Source: G963704535 sp963704535
GTDB taxonomy: Bacteria > Chloroflexota > Chloroflexia > Chloroflexales > Roseiflexaceae
DNA length: 64,000 nt
Assembly (NCBI GenBank): GCA_963704535.1
Contig: OY969916.1
Coordinates: 2,976,001 to 3,040,000 of the forward strand
Reading direction: 5' to 3'
Of the stretch, positions 23,501-31,200 are shown one piece after another (positions within the stretch are counted from its first letter, which is position 1; each line of letters begins with the position of its first letter). A program made the translations under genes and the position numbers. The notes below the pieces were generated by a model, which saw nothing but the letters and a program-made list of their open reading frames with translations, was not told the origin of the DNA and searched no databases.

Positions 23501-23653
23501 CTGCGGCAAGCCTTCAAGGTCCCCATCCCACTCACATTGCTGTTCGAGGCGCCGACAGTGGCCGAGATGGCGATCGCGGTCGAGATCATCCTGATCGACA
23601 ACCTCGAACAACTAGACGATGTAGAAGCGCTCCAGTTGCTCGAATCAGATTAG
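14522..23653 (+). CDS. Bimodular type I PKS, 2 x (KS-AT-KR-ACP); first AT degenerate
   Basis: 3043 residues, uninterrupted. Domains (approximate residues): KS4 14-440, AT4 534-775, KR4 1104-1305, ACP4 1385-1460, KS5 1481-1905, AT5 2003-2320, KR5 2657-2855, ACP5 2955-3025. AT4 should be inactive: the nucleophile motif reads GYGVGE, with Gly651 (GGT at 16472-16474) replacing Ser, and the segment with the catalytic His is deleted. AT5 has GYSVGE and SHAFH and looks malonyl-specific. KR4 has ISD in the stereochemistry loop and KR5 has VPG; both retain the Tyr-Asn motif (YAAAN or YCAAN). Both ACPs carry GGNSLI. The start overlaps the previous stop by 4 bp, so this should be co-translated with the trimodular PKS. 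The C-terminal tail is short and acidic. Confidence 0.93.
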   Translation: MTMPSSFDDQALETAIAIIGMSGRFPGATDTGEFWQNIAAGVRSIRSFTDAELLAAGVDPALLQQPNYVKAGTVLDQVDQFDAAFFGYPPREAEIMDPQHRLFLECAWEALEHAAYNPEVYSGLIGVFAGSAFSGYALHNIASNQELIDLVGAFQVDLNNNVDSLASTVSYKLNLRGPSVVVQTFCSTSLVAVHMACQGLITYEIDIALAGGVAIMVPHGQGYLYQEGGIVSPDGRVRTFDANAKGSVMGSGAGVVVLKRLSEALADGDQIYAVIRGSAANNDGIRKVGYTAPGLAGQSSVIARALSNAGVKPETISYVEAHGTATPLGDSVELAAMIKAFQRGTNKRQFCAIGSVKPNVGHLDRASGVTGLIKTSLALHHQLLPPSIEFESADPELDLPNSPFYVNTSARAWPRNGTPRRAGVSSFGLGGTNAHVVLEEAPERPKSSLARPHQLLLLSAKTVSALDAATANLAAFLRRHPDANLADVAYTLQVGRAAFAHRRTLVCHDTQDAIGALETRDATRVLTQYQTSRDRPVAFLFPGAGEHYAGMARELYQTEPLFREAIDRCCALLQPHLGRDLREVLYPIDDKATRRQGDKVPSEADSVTLSPPHRVILSGELAEPALFVVEYALGQLLIGWGVQPTAMLGYGVGEYVAACVAGVLDLADALKLVVAWAKLTQAPNQSHTLVPTADELTPVARTLTLKAPTTPYLSSITGTWVTAEQATDPAYWGRLYAEPARLAEGIAQLLATPQLVLVEVGPGQALSSLVKSHPLCGRERFSQIIPTLPGIQERISDRAGLLSTLGKLWLANVPLDWQKVYEHEQRRRLPLPTYPFERQRCWIDPPQAAAAGTRAIAAGKHADIADWFYVPRWQPAPLLRVPATSRAHWLVIGNVTELGDRLCTRLIQAGHTVIQVRAGVAFARLDKYSFELRLDQRADYEALLGALRADALFPTHVLHLGCLGQLEAAPSPATFRAQQSCGYYSLLALAQALGPQLIDEPVQFFLMTQGLQPVNGDEPIRAEQAPLLGLGTVVSQEYSTITCRSIDLLPPAPGESSEALAAQLIVEITTATDDLAVAYRGATRWVQSYLPQRMEMPAAPPLRSQGVYIITGGLGGVARIIARHLAQTVQAKLVLVGRTALPPREAWAAYRAHGDETDYISQAIRHIEQLEALGAQVLLFAADVGDASQLRAVIDETMTRFGALHGIVHAAGISDGRAFALIPDTTTAQCEAHFQPKAYGLYALEHALADRALDFCIICSSIASVLGGLSFAGYAAANRFIDAFVQRHNRNAPTPWISVNWDTWRLKDGQHDAIGATVAQYEMLPDEALQVFERVAAARDYAQIVISTGDLDTRIRQWVLMETLRADQQEQNTLPAGPLIATTSAYEQRITGIWQQVLGVEEVGLHDNFFELGGNSLIALQVIAKLKKEFQTQVPAVALFEAPTVSALAQYLLPEQPTQADQQQALLEQRREQARRSSGSSEIAIVAMVGRFPGARTLDQFWQNLRDGVESCTRFSDAELLAAGVDPLLIANPNYVKMRPILEDVEQFDAAFFGYTPREAELLDPQQRLFHEVAWEALETAGYDTQRYPGLVGVFAGANMNSYLLRLIQDPALVGLINESVVLENDKDALTTNVSYKLNLRGPSFAVQTYCSTSLVATHLACRSLRAGECDLALAGGVSVRVPVRAGYLYQEGDQVSPDGHVRTFDADGAGATFGDGVAVVVLKRLADALADGDTIHAVIKGSAINNDGGLKVGYTAPSVIGQADVIRAALADAQVDPASISYVEAHGTATKLGDPIEVAALTKAFRTRTQQVGYCALSSVKPNVGHLDRAAGATGLIKTVLALHHSQIPPTLHFQRPNPELALESSPFYVPNSLRAWPRNGHPRRAGVNSLGVGGTNAHVVLEEAPPVPPSAPSREVQLLVLSAKTASALEAATANLAIFLAQEPGVELADVAYTLQVGRRVFEHRRALVCRDHDEALRLLAAPDRAPVRTAQQAPLSRSVAFLFGGVGDHYMGMAEELYRSESSFRATIDRCCALLQPHLGLELRSILYPQEQRTKLVLSEVEGNKEQTAQNQEPRTENRLTRSPAHPLTRSLLNQTEYAQPAVFVVEYALAQLLIGWGVRPSALLGYSVGEYVAACLSGVLSLEDALKLVATRARLIASQPAGAMLAVMASEEQVQPFLREGVELAIVNGPQSCVLAGPPTAIDAVAEQLAQHEIACRSVPASHAFHTRMLAPIADELTALVRTLKLHPPAIPYISNVTGTWITAEQATDPAYWARHMLETVRFSEGVAALLATPEQVFVEVGAGQALSSFVKGHPECGRARFNQVHATLPSAQERGQDLARLLEALGALWLLDVSVDAEQFYAHEQRRRVPLPTYPFERRRFWVEPDAQRVAPRTTPPRRSDVAEWFSVPSWKRAAPIDHAEAEAKLAERRHWLVLTDSIGIGGPLVEWLRARNQHVISVIPGPGFTKLADSTYMVEATSRADYDALFQDLGRRGILPQRVVQLWPVVTPPDADGESDVDLSQVLDHGFYSLLALTKALGDLGVESCRIDIVSSNMQEVTAAERLCAAKATLMGPARIISQEYPNLSCRSIDLMLPDYHQRLDTGLIDRLALELVGGTQTEPIVALRGPHRWIKSFETVHIPASTIGSPLRQHGVYLITGGLGGIGLALAEDLAQRAQARLVLLGRSALPPREQWPHILATHDLASGVGRRVRIISDLEARGTQVLVLQADVTDVTQVRAAVQQALLRFGALDGVFHTAGVPGVGLMQLKTPEAATGVLAPKVHGTLALAQALRDVPLDFLVLFSSITSATGGGPGQVDYCAANAFLDVYARRHAHDHGHTIAISWGEWLWDAWQEGLQGFPEEVRAFMIANRRAFGISFSEGMEALQRMLARPLPHVFVTTQDLNWMVEGSRRTSAAVALEELQAQTQARALYPRPALSTAYSPPESELEETIAAIWGQVLGIDEIGSQDNFFELGGNSLIGLQITTRLRQAFKVPIPLTLLFEAPTVAEMAIAVEIILIDNLEQLDDVEALQLLESD
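16291..16374. repeat. In-frame palindromic insert in AT4
   Basis: GACAAGG heptamers facing CACCTTGTC repeats, nearly identical to the AT1 insert, with a few substitutions (for example CATCTTGTC in the right arm). It lies in the AT that has also lost its catalytic Ser and His. Confidence 0.85.
20679..20806. repeat. In-frame repeat insert in AT5, with REP-like motif
   Basis: ACAAAGAA repeats, the REP-like motif at 20695-20718, then CAAGAACCAAGAACC and CACCCGCTCACC tandem repeats. It combines the elements seen separately in AT2 and AT3. Confidence 0.85.
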
Positions 23654-23654
23654 T

Positions 23655-23700
23655 GAGTGGGGAGGCTGAGGGGGCTGCCCCCTCAAACCCCCTTTTCCCA
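23655..23700. repeat. G/C-rich hairpin between PKS genes
   Basis: TGAGGGGG-CTG-CCCCCTCA at 23667-23685, followed by AACCCCCTTTTCCC. It is a short member of the intergenic hairpin family, placed between two co-directional PKS genes. It could reduce read-through or protect mRNA ends. Confidence 0.7.
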
Positions 23701-23749
23701 TAGTGCAAACTGTCAAGTGCATTTGAACCATGCGTAAAGGATCGAATCT

Positions 23750-26700
23750 ATGACCAGTCCCGAATTATATGACGATCCATCCTATGAGACAGCTATCGCC
23801 ATTATCGGGATGGCCGGCCGGTTCCCGAATGCCGCGGATGTGACGACGTTCTGGGAGAACATCGCGAGCGGAGTTTGTTCGATTTGCAGGTTCTCGGATG
23901 CCGAGCTGCTGGCGGCTGGCGTGGACCCGGCGCTGCTCCAGCATCCCAACTATGTGAAATCCGGCACGGTGATCGACAACGTCGAACAATTCGACGCGGC
24001 ATTTTTCGGCTTCCCACCCCGCGAAGCTGAGGTCATGGACCCGCAGCACCGGCTGTTTCTGGAGTGTAGCTGGGAGGCGTTTGAACACGCCGCCTATAAC
24101 CCCGAAACCTACGCCGGCCTCGTCGGCGTGTTTGCGGGCAGCGGCTCGCCCAACTACGCGGCGACCAATCTCATGTCCCGGCCGGATATCATCGAAAACG
24201 TCGGCTGGCTGGTGGTCCACATCTCAAACGAGCCGGACTCGCTGGCCTCGACCGTCAGCTATAAGCTGAATCTGCGCGGGCCGAGCGTGGCAGTGCAGAC
24301 CTTCTGCTCGACCTCGCTGGTGGCCGTGCATGTAGCCTGCCAGAGCCTGATCACCTATGAGTGTGATATGGCTCTGGCCGGCGGGGTTGCGATTGCCGTG
24401 CCGCAGGGCCAGGGGTATCTGTACCAGGAGGGCGGGATCGTCTCGCCCGATGGACACTGCCGCACCTTCGATGCCAACGCGCAAGGGAGCGTGATGGGCA
24501 GCGGTGTTGGTGTCGTCCTGCTCAAACGCCTGCACGACGCCCTTGCGGATAATGATGTGATCTACGCCATCATTCGCGGCTCGGCGATGAACAACGATGG
24601 CATTCGCAAAGTCGGCTACACGGCGCCGGGTCTGGCGGGCCAGACATCGGTGATCGCACGCGCGCTGAGCAATGCCAATATCAAACCGGAGATGATCAGC
24701 TATATCGAGGCGCACGGCACCGCGACGCCACTGGGCGACTCGGTCGAGCTAGCTGCCATGATCAAGGCATTCCAGCGCGGGACAACCAAACAGCAGTTCT
24801 GCGCGATTGGCTCGGTCAAGCCGAATGTCGGCCACCTCGACCGCGCGTCGGGGGTGACGGGGCTGATCAAGACCAGCCTGGCGCTGCATCACCAACTGCT
24901 CCCGCCCAGCATCGATTATGAGGCGCCGAATCCTGAGATCGATCTTGCCGGTAGCCCGTTCTATGTGAATACGACCGCGCGCCCCTGGCCGCGCAACGAC
25001 ACGCCGCGCCGCGCTGGGGTCAGCTCGTTTGGCCTCGGCGGCACTAATGTCCATGTCGTGTTGGAGGAGGCGCCACTCCCAGCGCCCAGCGATCCCGCGC
25101 GGCCCAATCAACTGCTGATCCTCTCTGCCAAGACCGAAACCGCGCTCGAAGCGGCGACTGCGAACCTGGCGGCCTATCTGCGCCAGCACCCCGATGCGAA
25201 TCTCGCCGATGTCGCCCACACCCTCCAACTCGGACGCGCGGCTTTCGGCCACCGCCGCGTGTTGGTCTGCCGCGACGTGCCGGATGCCCTATCCGCGCTG
25301 GAAGCGCCCGGCCAGGCGCGGCTGCTGACGGCACAGCAGACCAGCCGCGATCGGCCAGTGGTCTTTCTGTTCCCCGGCGTGGGCGGCCACTACGGGGGTA
25401 TGGCGCGCGAGCTATACGAAACCGAACTGGTCTTCCGCGACATAATCGATCGCTGCTGCGCCCTGCTTCAGCCGCACCTGGGGTTGGACCTGCGCTCCAT
25501 CCTCTACCCCGCCGATGACAAGGTGACAAGGCGACAAGGTGACAAGGTGCCATCGGAGACGGATTCTGTCACCTTGTCACCCCCTCACCGTGTCACCTTG
25601 TCAGGGGAGCTGACAGAGCCGGCGCTCTTCGTGATCGAGTATGCGCTGGCGCAACTGCTGATCAACTGGGGCGTGCGACCGGCGGCGATGCTCGGCTACA
25701 GCCTGGGCGAATACGTCGCGGCCTGTCTCGCCGGCGTGCTCTCGCTCGAGGATGCGCTGGCGCTGGTGGCCATGCGCGCGCGGCTGATCGCGACCCAGCC
25801 TGAAGGCGCGATACCAGTGGCGATTGCCGAGGAGCTGACGGCACTCGCCGGCACAATGAGTCTCAGCGCGCCGAGCATCCCCTACATCTCGAATGTGACC
25901 GGCGCCTGGATCACCGCCGAGCAGGCGACCGATCCAGCCTACTGGGCGCAGCACATGACCCAAACGGTGCGCTTTGCTGAAGGCGCCGCGCAACTGCTCG
26001 CGACACTTCAGCAGGCGTTTGTGGAAGTCGGCCCGGGCTCGACGCTTAGCTCATTCGTCAAAGGGCACCCGATGTGCGGGCGTGATCGTTTCAGCCAGAT
26101 CATCACCACACTGCCCGCCGCGCATGAAGACGGCGCCGACCGCGCCGCTCTCCTGACCGCGCTTGGCAAGCTCTGGCTGGCGGATGTGCCGATCGACTGG
26201 CAAAAGATTCACGAGCAGGAGCAGCGCCGTCGCATCCCGTTGCCCACGTATCCCTTCGAGCGCCAGCGCTTTTGGGTCGATTTTAATACCCAGCACAGCC
26301 ACCGGGACAACACCCCTCCGCGACTTCCTGAGATCGCCGATTGGTTTGCTGCCGCTTCATGGAAGCGCGCCATCCCGATCGAGCCGGCGGAGGTGCAGAA
26401 GCAACTTGCCGAACGCCGGTGCTGGCTGCTGATCGCGGATACGCTTGGCGTCGGCGCGCAGCTTGCCGAATGGCTGACAGACCACAACCAGGATGTGATC
26501 ACCGCTATTACCGGTCCAGCATTCGTGAAGCTTGGGCCGCGCGTCTACACGATCCAGGGCGATTCGCGCGCCGACTATGATGCGCTTTTTCGGGATCTGG
26601 AGCGCCAGGAGCTGTTGCCGCAGCATGTCGTCCACCTCTGCTCGATTGCTCCACCCGCCGATGGCGAGGGCGAGACAAGCATTGGGCTTGCCCAAACGCT

Positions 26701-28231
26701 TGGCGAGGGCTTCTATAGCCTGTTTGCGCTCGCCAAAGCGCTGGGGGACCTGGGGCTGGAGCGCTGCCAGATCAGCATTGTGGCAAGCCAGATGCACGAA
26801 ATCACCGCCACCGAGTCGCTGTGCGCCGCCAAGGCCACATTGATCGGCCCAACCCGCGCGATCCCGGTGGAGTACCCAAACCTGACCTGTCGCGCGATCG
26901 ACCTGTCGCTACCCGAGATCGGCCGGCGCGCCCCGGCCGCCCTGATCGAGCACCTGGCCTTAGAGCTGGTGGGTGGCTCGTCGCTTGAGCCGATCGTCGC
27001 GCTGCGCGGGCCGCATCGCTGGGTCGAAACGTTCGAGCCGGTGCGAATCCCTGTTCACGAAAGCGTGCCGCTTCTGCGCCAGCATGGGGTCTACCTGATC
27101 ACGGGCGGGCTGGGCGGGATCGGGCTGGCGCTGGCGGAGGACCTGGCGCAGCGGGCGCAGGCCGGGCTGGTACTGCTGGGGCGCAGTGCGCTGCCGCCGC
27201 GCGAGCAGTGGCCGCACATCCTCGCCACGCACGACCATGCCGGCGGCATCGGCCGGCGCGTCCGGATCATCAGCGATCTGGAGGCGCGTGGCACCCAGGT
27301 GCTCGTCCTCCAGGCCGATGTCGCCGATCCGATGCAGGTTCAGGCTGCCATTCAGCAAGCCATTGCCCACTTTGGAGCGCTTCATGGCGTGTTCCACACC
27401 GCCGCTGTTCCCGCTGTCGGCCTGATGCAGCTCAAGACGCGCGAAGCCGCCGCCGGCGTGCTGGCTCCCAAAGTCTACGGCACCCTGGCCCTCGCCCAGG
27501 CTTTGCGCGACATTCCGCTCGATTTCCTGGTCCTGTTCTCCTCCGTTGCCGCCGTGACAGGTGGCGGTCCCGGCCAGGTGGATTACTGCGCGGCGAATGC
27601 CTTCCTGGATGCCTACGCCCGCCGCCACGCCCACGACCACGGTCGCACGATCGCGATCGGCTGGGGCGAGTGGTTGTGGGACGCCTGGCAGGAGGGCCTG
27701 CAAGGCTTTCCTGAGGAAGCGCGCGCCTTCCTAATCGCCAACCGGCGCGCCTTCGGCATCAGCTTCCCGGAGGGCATAGAAGCGCTCCAGCGCATTCTCG
27801 CTCGCCCCTTGCCACATGTGTTTGTCACTACGCAGGATTTGAGCCTGATCTATGAAGCAAGCCGACGGGCATCGGCAGCGGTGGCGCTGGAGGAGCTTCA
27901 AGCGCAAACGCAGGCGCGCGCGCTCTACCCACGCCCGGCGCTAAGCACGGCCTACAGCTCGCCCGAAAGCGAACTGGAAGAGACGATCGCAGCGATCTGG
28001 GGCCAGGTGCTGGGGATCGACGAGATCGGTAGCCAGGATAACTTCTTCGAGTTGGGCGGCAACTCGCTGATCGGCCTCCAGATCACCACCCGGCTGCGCC
28101 AGACCTTCAAGGTCGCCGTGCCGCTGACACTGCTGTTTGAGGCGCCGACAGTGGCCGAGATGGCGATCGCGGTCGAGATCATCCTGATCGACAACCTCGA
28201 ACAGATCGACAACGCCCTTCCCGCAAGGTAA
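23750..28231 (+). CDS. Monomodular type I PKS (KS-AT-KR-ACP), AT degenerate
   Basis: 1493 residues, one module: KS6 about 14-440, AT6 535-775, KR6 1110-1310, ACP6 1410-1480. The KS has VQTFCSTSL, EAHGTATPLGD and KPNVGHLD, so its catalytic triad is complete. The AT keeps the serine motif GYSLGE but jumps from the EGAIP strand straight to the AEELTAL helix, losing the small subdomain with the catalytic His, as in the first modules of the two upstream PKSs. The KR is of the VPA/VDYCAAN type seen in terminal modules of the neighbours. Start ATG 23750 has AAAGGA 8 bp upstream. It follows a 96-bp spacer containing a G/C-rich hairpin and precedes the first NRPS by 52 bp, so it is the likely last PKS before amino-acid addition. 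Confidence 0.92.
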   Translation: MTSPELYDDPSYETAIAIIGMAGRFPNAADVTTFWENIASGVCSICRFSDAELLAAGVDPALLQHPNYVKSGTVIDNVEQFDAAFFGFPPREAEVMDPQHRLFLECSWEAFEHAAYNPETYAGLVGVFAGSGSPNYAATNLMSRPDIIENVGWLVVHISNEPDSLASTVSYKLNLRGPSVAVQTFCSTSLVAVHVACQSLITYECDMALAGGVAIAVPQGQGYLYQEGGIVSPDGHCRTFDANAQGSVMGSGVGVVLLKRLHDALADNDVIYAIIRGSAMNNDGIRKVGYTAPGLAGQTSVIARALSNANIKPEMISYIEAHGTATPLGDSVELAAMIKAFQRGTTKQQFCAIGSVKPNVGHLDRASGVTGLIKTSLALHHQLLPPSIDYEAPNPEIDLAGSPFYVNTTARPWPRNDTPRRAGVSSFGLGGTNVHVVLEEAPLPAPSDPARPNQLLILSAKTETALEAATANLAAYLRQHPDANLADVAHTLQLGRAAFGHRRVLVCRDVPDALSALEAPGQARLLTAQQTSRDRPVVFLFPGVGGHYGGMARELYETELVFRDIIDRCCALLQPHLGLDLRSILYPADDKVTRRQGDKVPSETDSVTLSPPHRVTLSGELTEPALFVIEYALAQLLINWGVRPAAMLGYSLGEYVAACLAGVLSLEDALALVAMRARLIATQPEGAIPVAIAEELTALAGTMSLSAPSIPYISNVTGAWITAEQATDPAYWAQHMTQTVRFAEGAAQLLATLQQAFVEVGPGSTLSSFVKGHPMCGRDRFSQIITTLPAAHEDGADRAALLTALGKLWLADVPIDWQKIHEQEQRRRIPLPTYPFERQRFWVDFNTQHSHRDNTPPRLPEIADWFAAASWKRAIPIEPAEVQKQLAERRCWLLIADTLGVGAQLAEWLTDHNQDVITAITGPAFVKLGPRVYTIQGDSRADYDALFRDLERQELLPQHVVHLCSIAPPADGEGETSIGLAQTLGEGFYSLFALAKALGDLGLERCQISIVASQMHEITATESLCAAKATLIGPTRAIPVEYPNLTCRAIDLSLPEIGRRAPAALIEHLALELVGGSSLEPIVALRGPHRWVETFEPVRIPVHESVPLLRQHGVYLITGGLGGIGLALAEDLAQRAQAGLVLLGRSALPPREQWPHILATHDHAGGIGRRVRIISDLEARGTQVLVLQADVADPMQVQAAIQQAIAHFGALHGVFHTAAVPAVGLMQLKTREAAAGVLAPKVYGTLALAQALRDIPLDFLVLFSSVAAVTGGGPGQVDYCAANAFLDAYARRHAHDHGRTIAIGWGEWLWDAWQEGLQGFPEEARAFLIANRRAFGISFPEGIEALQRILARPLPHVFVTTQDLSLIYEASRRASAAVALEELQAQTQARALYPRPALSTAYSSPESELEETIAAIWGQVLGIDEIGSQDNFFELGGNSLIGLQITTRLRQTFKVAVPLTLLFEAPTVAEMAIAVEIILIDNLEQIDNALPAR
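25517..25602. repeat. In-frame palindromic insert in AT6
   Basis: Third copy of the GACAAGGT/CACCTTGTC palindrome, nearly identical to those in AT1 and AT4 and in the same loop. Confidence 0.85.
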
Positions 28232-28283
28232 ATACGCCGCGCCGTCGCATAGAACGCACGACCACAATTCAAGGATGGGGACG

Positions 28284-31200
28284 ATGTATACCAAAGAGGA
28301 GTTGTTCAGACGCCGCGCCGGCCTGTCGTCGTCCAAGCGCGATCTGCTGGCCCAAAAGCTGCGCGTACAGACCGCCGCGCCGGATACGGCCGGCCCGCTC
28401 ACCACCATTCCCAAACGACCGCCTGAGGCGCGGGTGCCGCTCTCCTCCATCCAGGAGCGCTTTTGGTTCCTTCAGCAGCTCGATCCGGCCAGCGTGAGCT
28501 ACATCAACATGCATATGTATGAGCTGAGCCGGGCGATCGACTGCCAGGTGTTGAACCAGGCGGTGCGGGAGCTGGTGCGGCGGCACGATATCCTACGCAC
28601 CATCTACACCATACGCAATGGGCAGATCGAGCAGCAGATCGACCCGACATTGCATCTCACATGTGAGGTGCGGCTGGTTGACTTGCAGCATCTGCCTGAA
28701 TCCGAGCGCATTCGCGAAGCGCGCCGAGTCATCGACGCCGAACGTGCCCGTCCGTTTCTGCTCCAGGAAGGCCCACCGTGGTCGTTTATGCTGGTCAGGC
28801 TGCGGCCCGATTCCAATCTTCTGCTCGTGCGCATCCATCATATGATTGCCGATGGATGGGCCAGCGACACGATCGTCCGGCGCGAGCTGATGGCGCTCTA
28901 CCACGCCTTTCTGGTCGGGCAGCCATCGCCGCTGCCCGATCTGCCCATCCAATATGCCGACTATGCCGTCTGGCAGCGCCAGCAACTCCAGAACGGCAAC
29001 CAGGACGCCCAGCTCGCCTACTGGACCGAGCATCTGGCGGGTGCCCCGGTGGTGTTGGACCTGCCCACCGACTTTCCGCGCCCGCCGATCCAGCTTCACC
29101 GCGACCGGGCGCAGCAGGTGCATATACCCGCCGCCCTGACGGCTCAACTGAAACAGCTCAGCCAGCACGAAAACGCCACGCTGTTTATGACGCTGCTGAC
29201 AGGCTTTGGCGTAATGCTCGCGCGCCTGGTGGGGCAAAACGACCTGCTGATCGGAACGTCGTTGGCCGGGCGGCAGTTGCCCGAACTCGAATCGCTGCTC
29301 GGCTGCTTTATCAACACGCTGCCGCTGCGGATCGAGCTGCGCGACCGCCCGAGCTTTCGTGATCTGTTGCGACGGGTGCGCGGTGTGTGCTTTGGCGCGT
29401 TTGCCAACCAGGACCTGCCGCTTGAACAGATTATTTCCGCGCTGCATCCACAGCGTGATCTCAGCCGGAGTCTGCTCTACCAGGTCATGTTCCAGATGCA
29501 GAACTACCCAGGTTTTGAAGTGGGCGTCGAACCGATCCAACACCTCGATGAGGCGACGGCAGAAGATGCGCCGGATCTGGTCTCAACGGGACAGGGTTTA
29601 TGCGATCTGACGATGCTGCTGTACGAGGGTGAGGAGATCACCGGCCGGCTCGAATATGACGCGACACTGTTTGCGCCCGCGACGATTGCGCGCATGGTAG
29701 AGCAGTTGACACGGCTGCTGGCCGCCGCTGTGGCTGATCCGGATTGCCCGGTGGCGTCACTGCCGCTGCTTAGCGAGGCCGATACACAGCGCCTGCTGGT
29801 GGAGTGGAACGACACGGCGCAGCCATTCCCGCACAATGCCGGCGCGCATGCGCTGTTCGAGCGCCAGGCCGCGCTGACACCCGACGCGATTGCCCTAGTC
29901 TGGCAGGATCAGCAGCTCACATACCGGCAGCTCAATCAGCGCGCGAATCGGCTTGCGCGCTACCTTCAGAGCGCGGCGTCGGGCCTGGCGCGCTGATGGG
30001 CATCTGCGTCGAGCGCTCGCTGGAACTGATCATGAGCATCCTGGGCGTGTTAAAGGCCGGCGGCGCCTATGTTCCACTCGATCCGGGCTATCCTGAAGAG
30101 CGGCTGGGCTTTATCATCGATGACTCGCGCGTGTTCGCGCTGCTGACCCAGCGGCACCTGGGGCTGCCGGCCCACGGCGCGCGCGTGCTGTACCTCGACG
30201 CGGATCGCGCGGCTATCGATAGCGAAAGCGTCGCGAACCTGGACGGCGCGATCCTCCCAGGCCAGCCCGCCTACGTGATCTACACTTCGGGCTCAACTGG
30301 CCGGCCCAAAGGCGTGCTGATCGCGCATCAGAGCCTGGTGAACGCCTATTTGGCATGGGAGTCGGCCTATCAGCTCCGCTCGCCGGTGTGTACTCATCTA
30401 CAGATGGCCAGCTTCTCGTTCGATGTGTTTACGGGCGATCTCGTTCGCGCGCTGTGTTCGGGCGGAAAACTCGTGCTCTGCCCACGCGACGCGCTGCTGC
30501 TGCCCGCGCAGCTCTACCGGCTCATGCGCGCTCAGCAGGTGGATTGCGCCGAATTCGTCCCGGCAGTGCTACGCAACCTCGTCTCGTACCTGGAGGAGTG
30601 TGACGAGCGCCTCGATTTTATGCGCGTGCTGATCTGCGCGTCGGATACCTGGTACAGCGATGAGTACGAGCGGTTTCGGCGAATCTGTGGCCCCGCGCCC
30701 CGGATTATCAACTCATTCGGTTTGACTGAGGCGACGATCGACAGCACGTTCTTCGACGCCGCGACGCTGCCCCCGGCCTCCAGACGGCTGGTACCGATCG
30801 GCAGGCCGTTTGCCAACACGCAGATCTACATCCTAGATCGGCTGATGCAGCCTGTGCCGGTCGGCGTGGCCGGCGAACTCTTTATCGGCGGAGCCGGGCT
30901 GGCCCACGGGTATCTGCACCGGCCCGACCTGACGGCGGAGCGGTTTGTGCCCAACCCCTTCGCCAAGGAAAAAGGAAAAAGGAAAAAGGAAAAAACTGAC
31001 GACGCTGAAGAGTTTGACCTTTTACCTTTTACCTTTTGCCTTTTGCCTTCCGGCGACCGGCTGTACAAGACCGGCGACCGGGCGCGCTACCTGCCTGATG
31101 GCACGATCGAGTTTCTTGGCCGGTATGATCATCAGATCAAGATCCGTGGCCACCGGATCGAGCCGGGCGAGGTGGAATCGGCGCTGATGCAGCACCCTGC

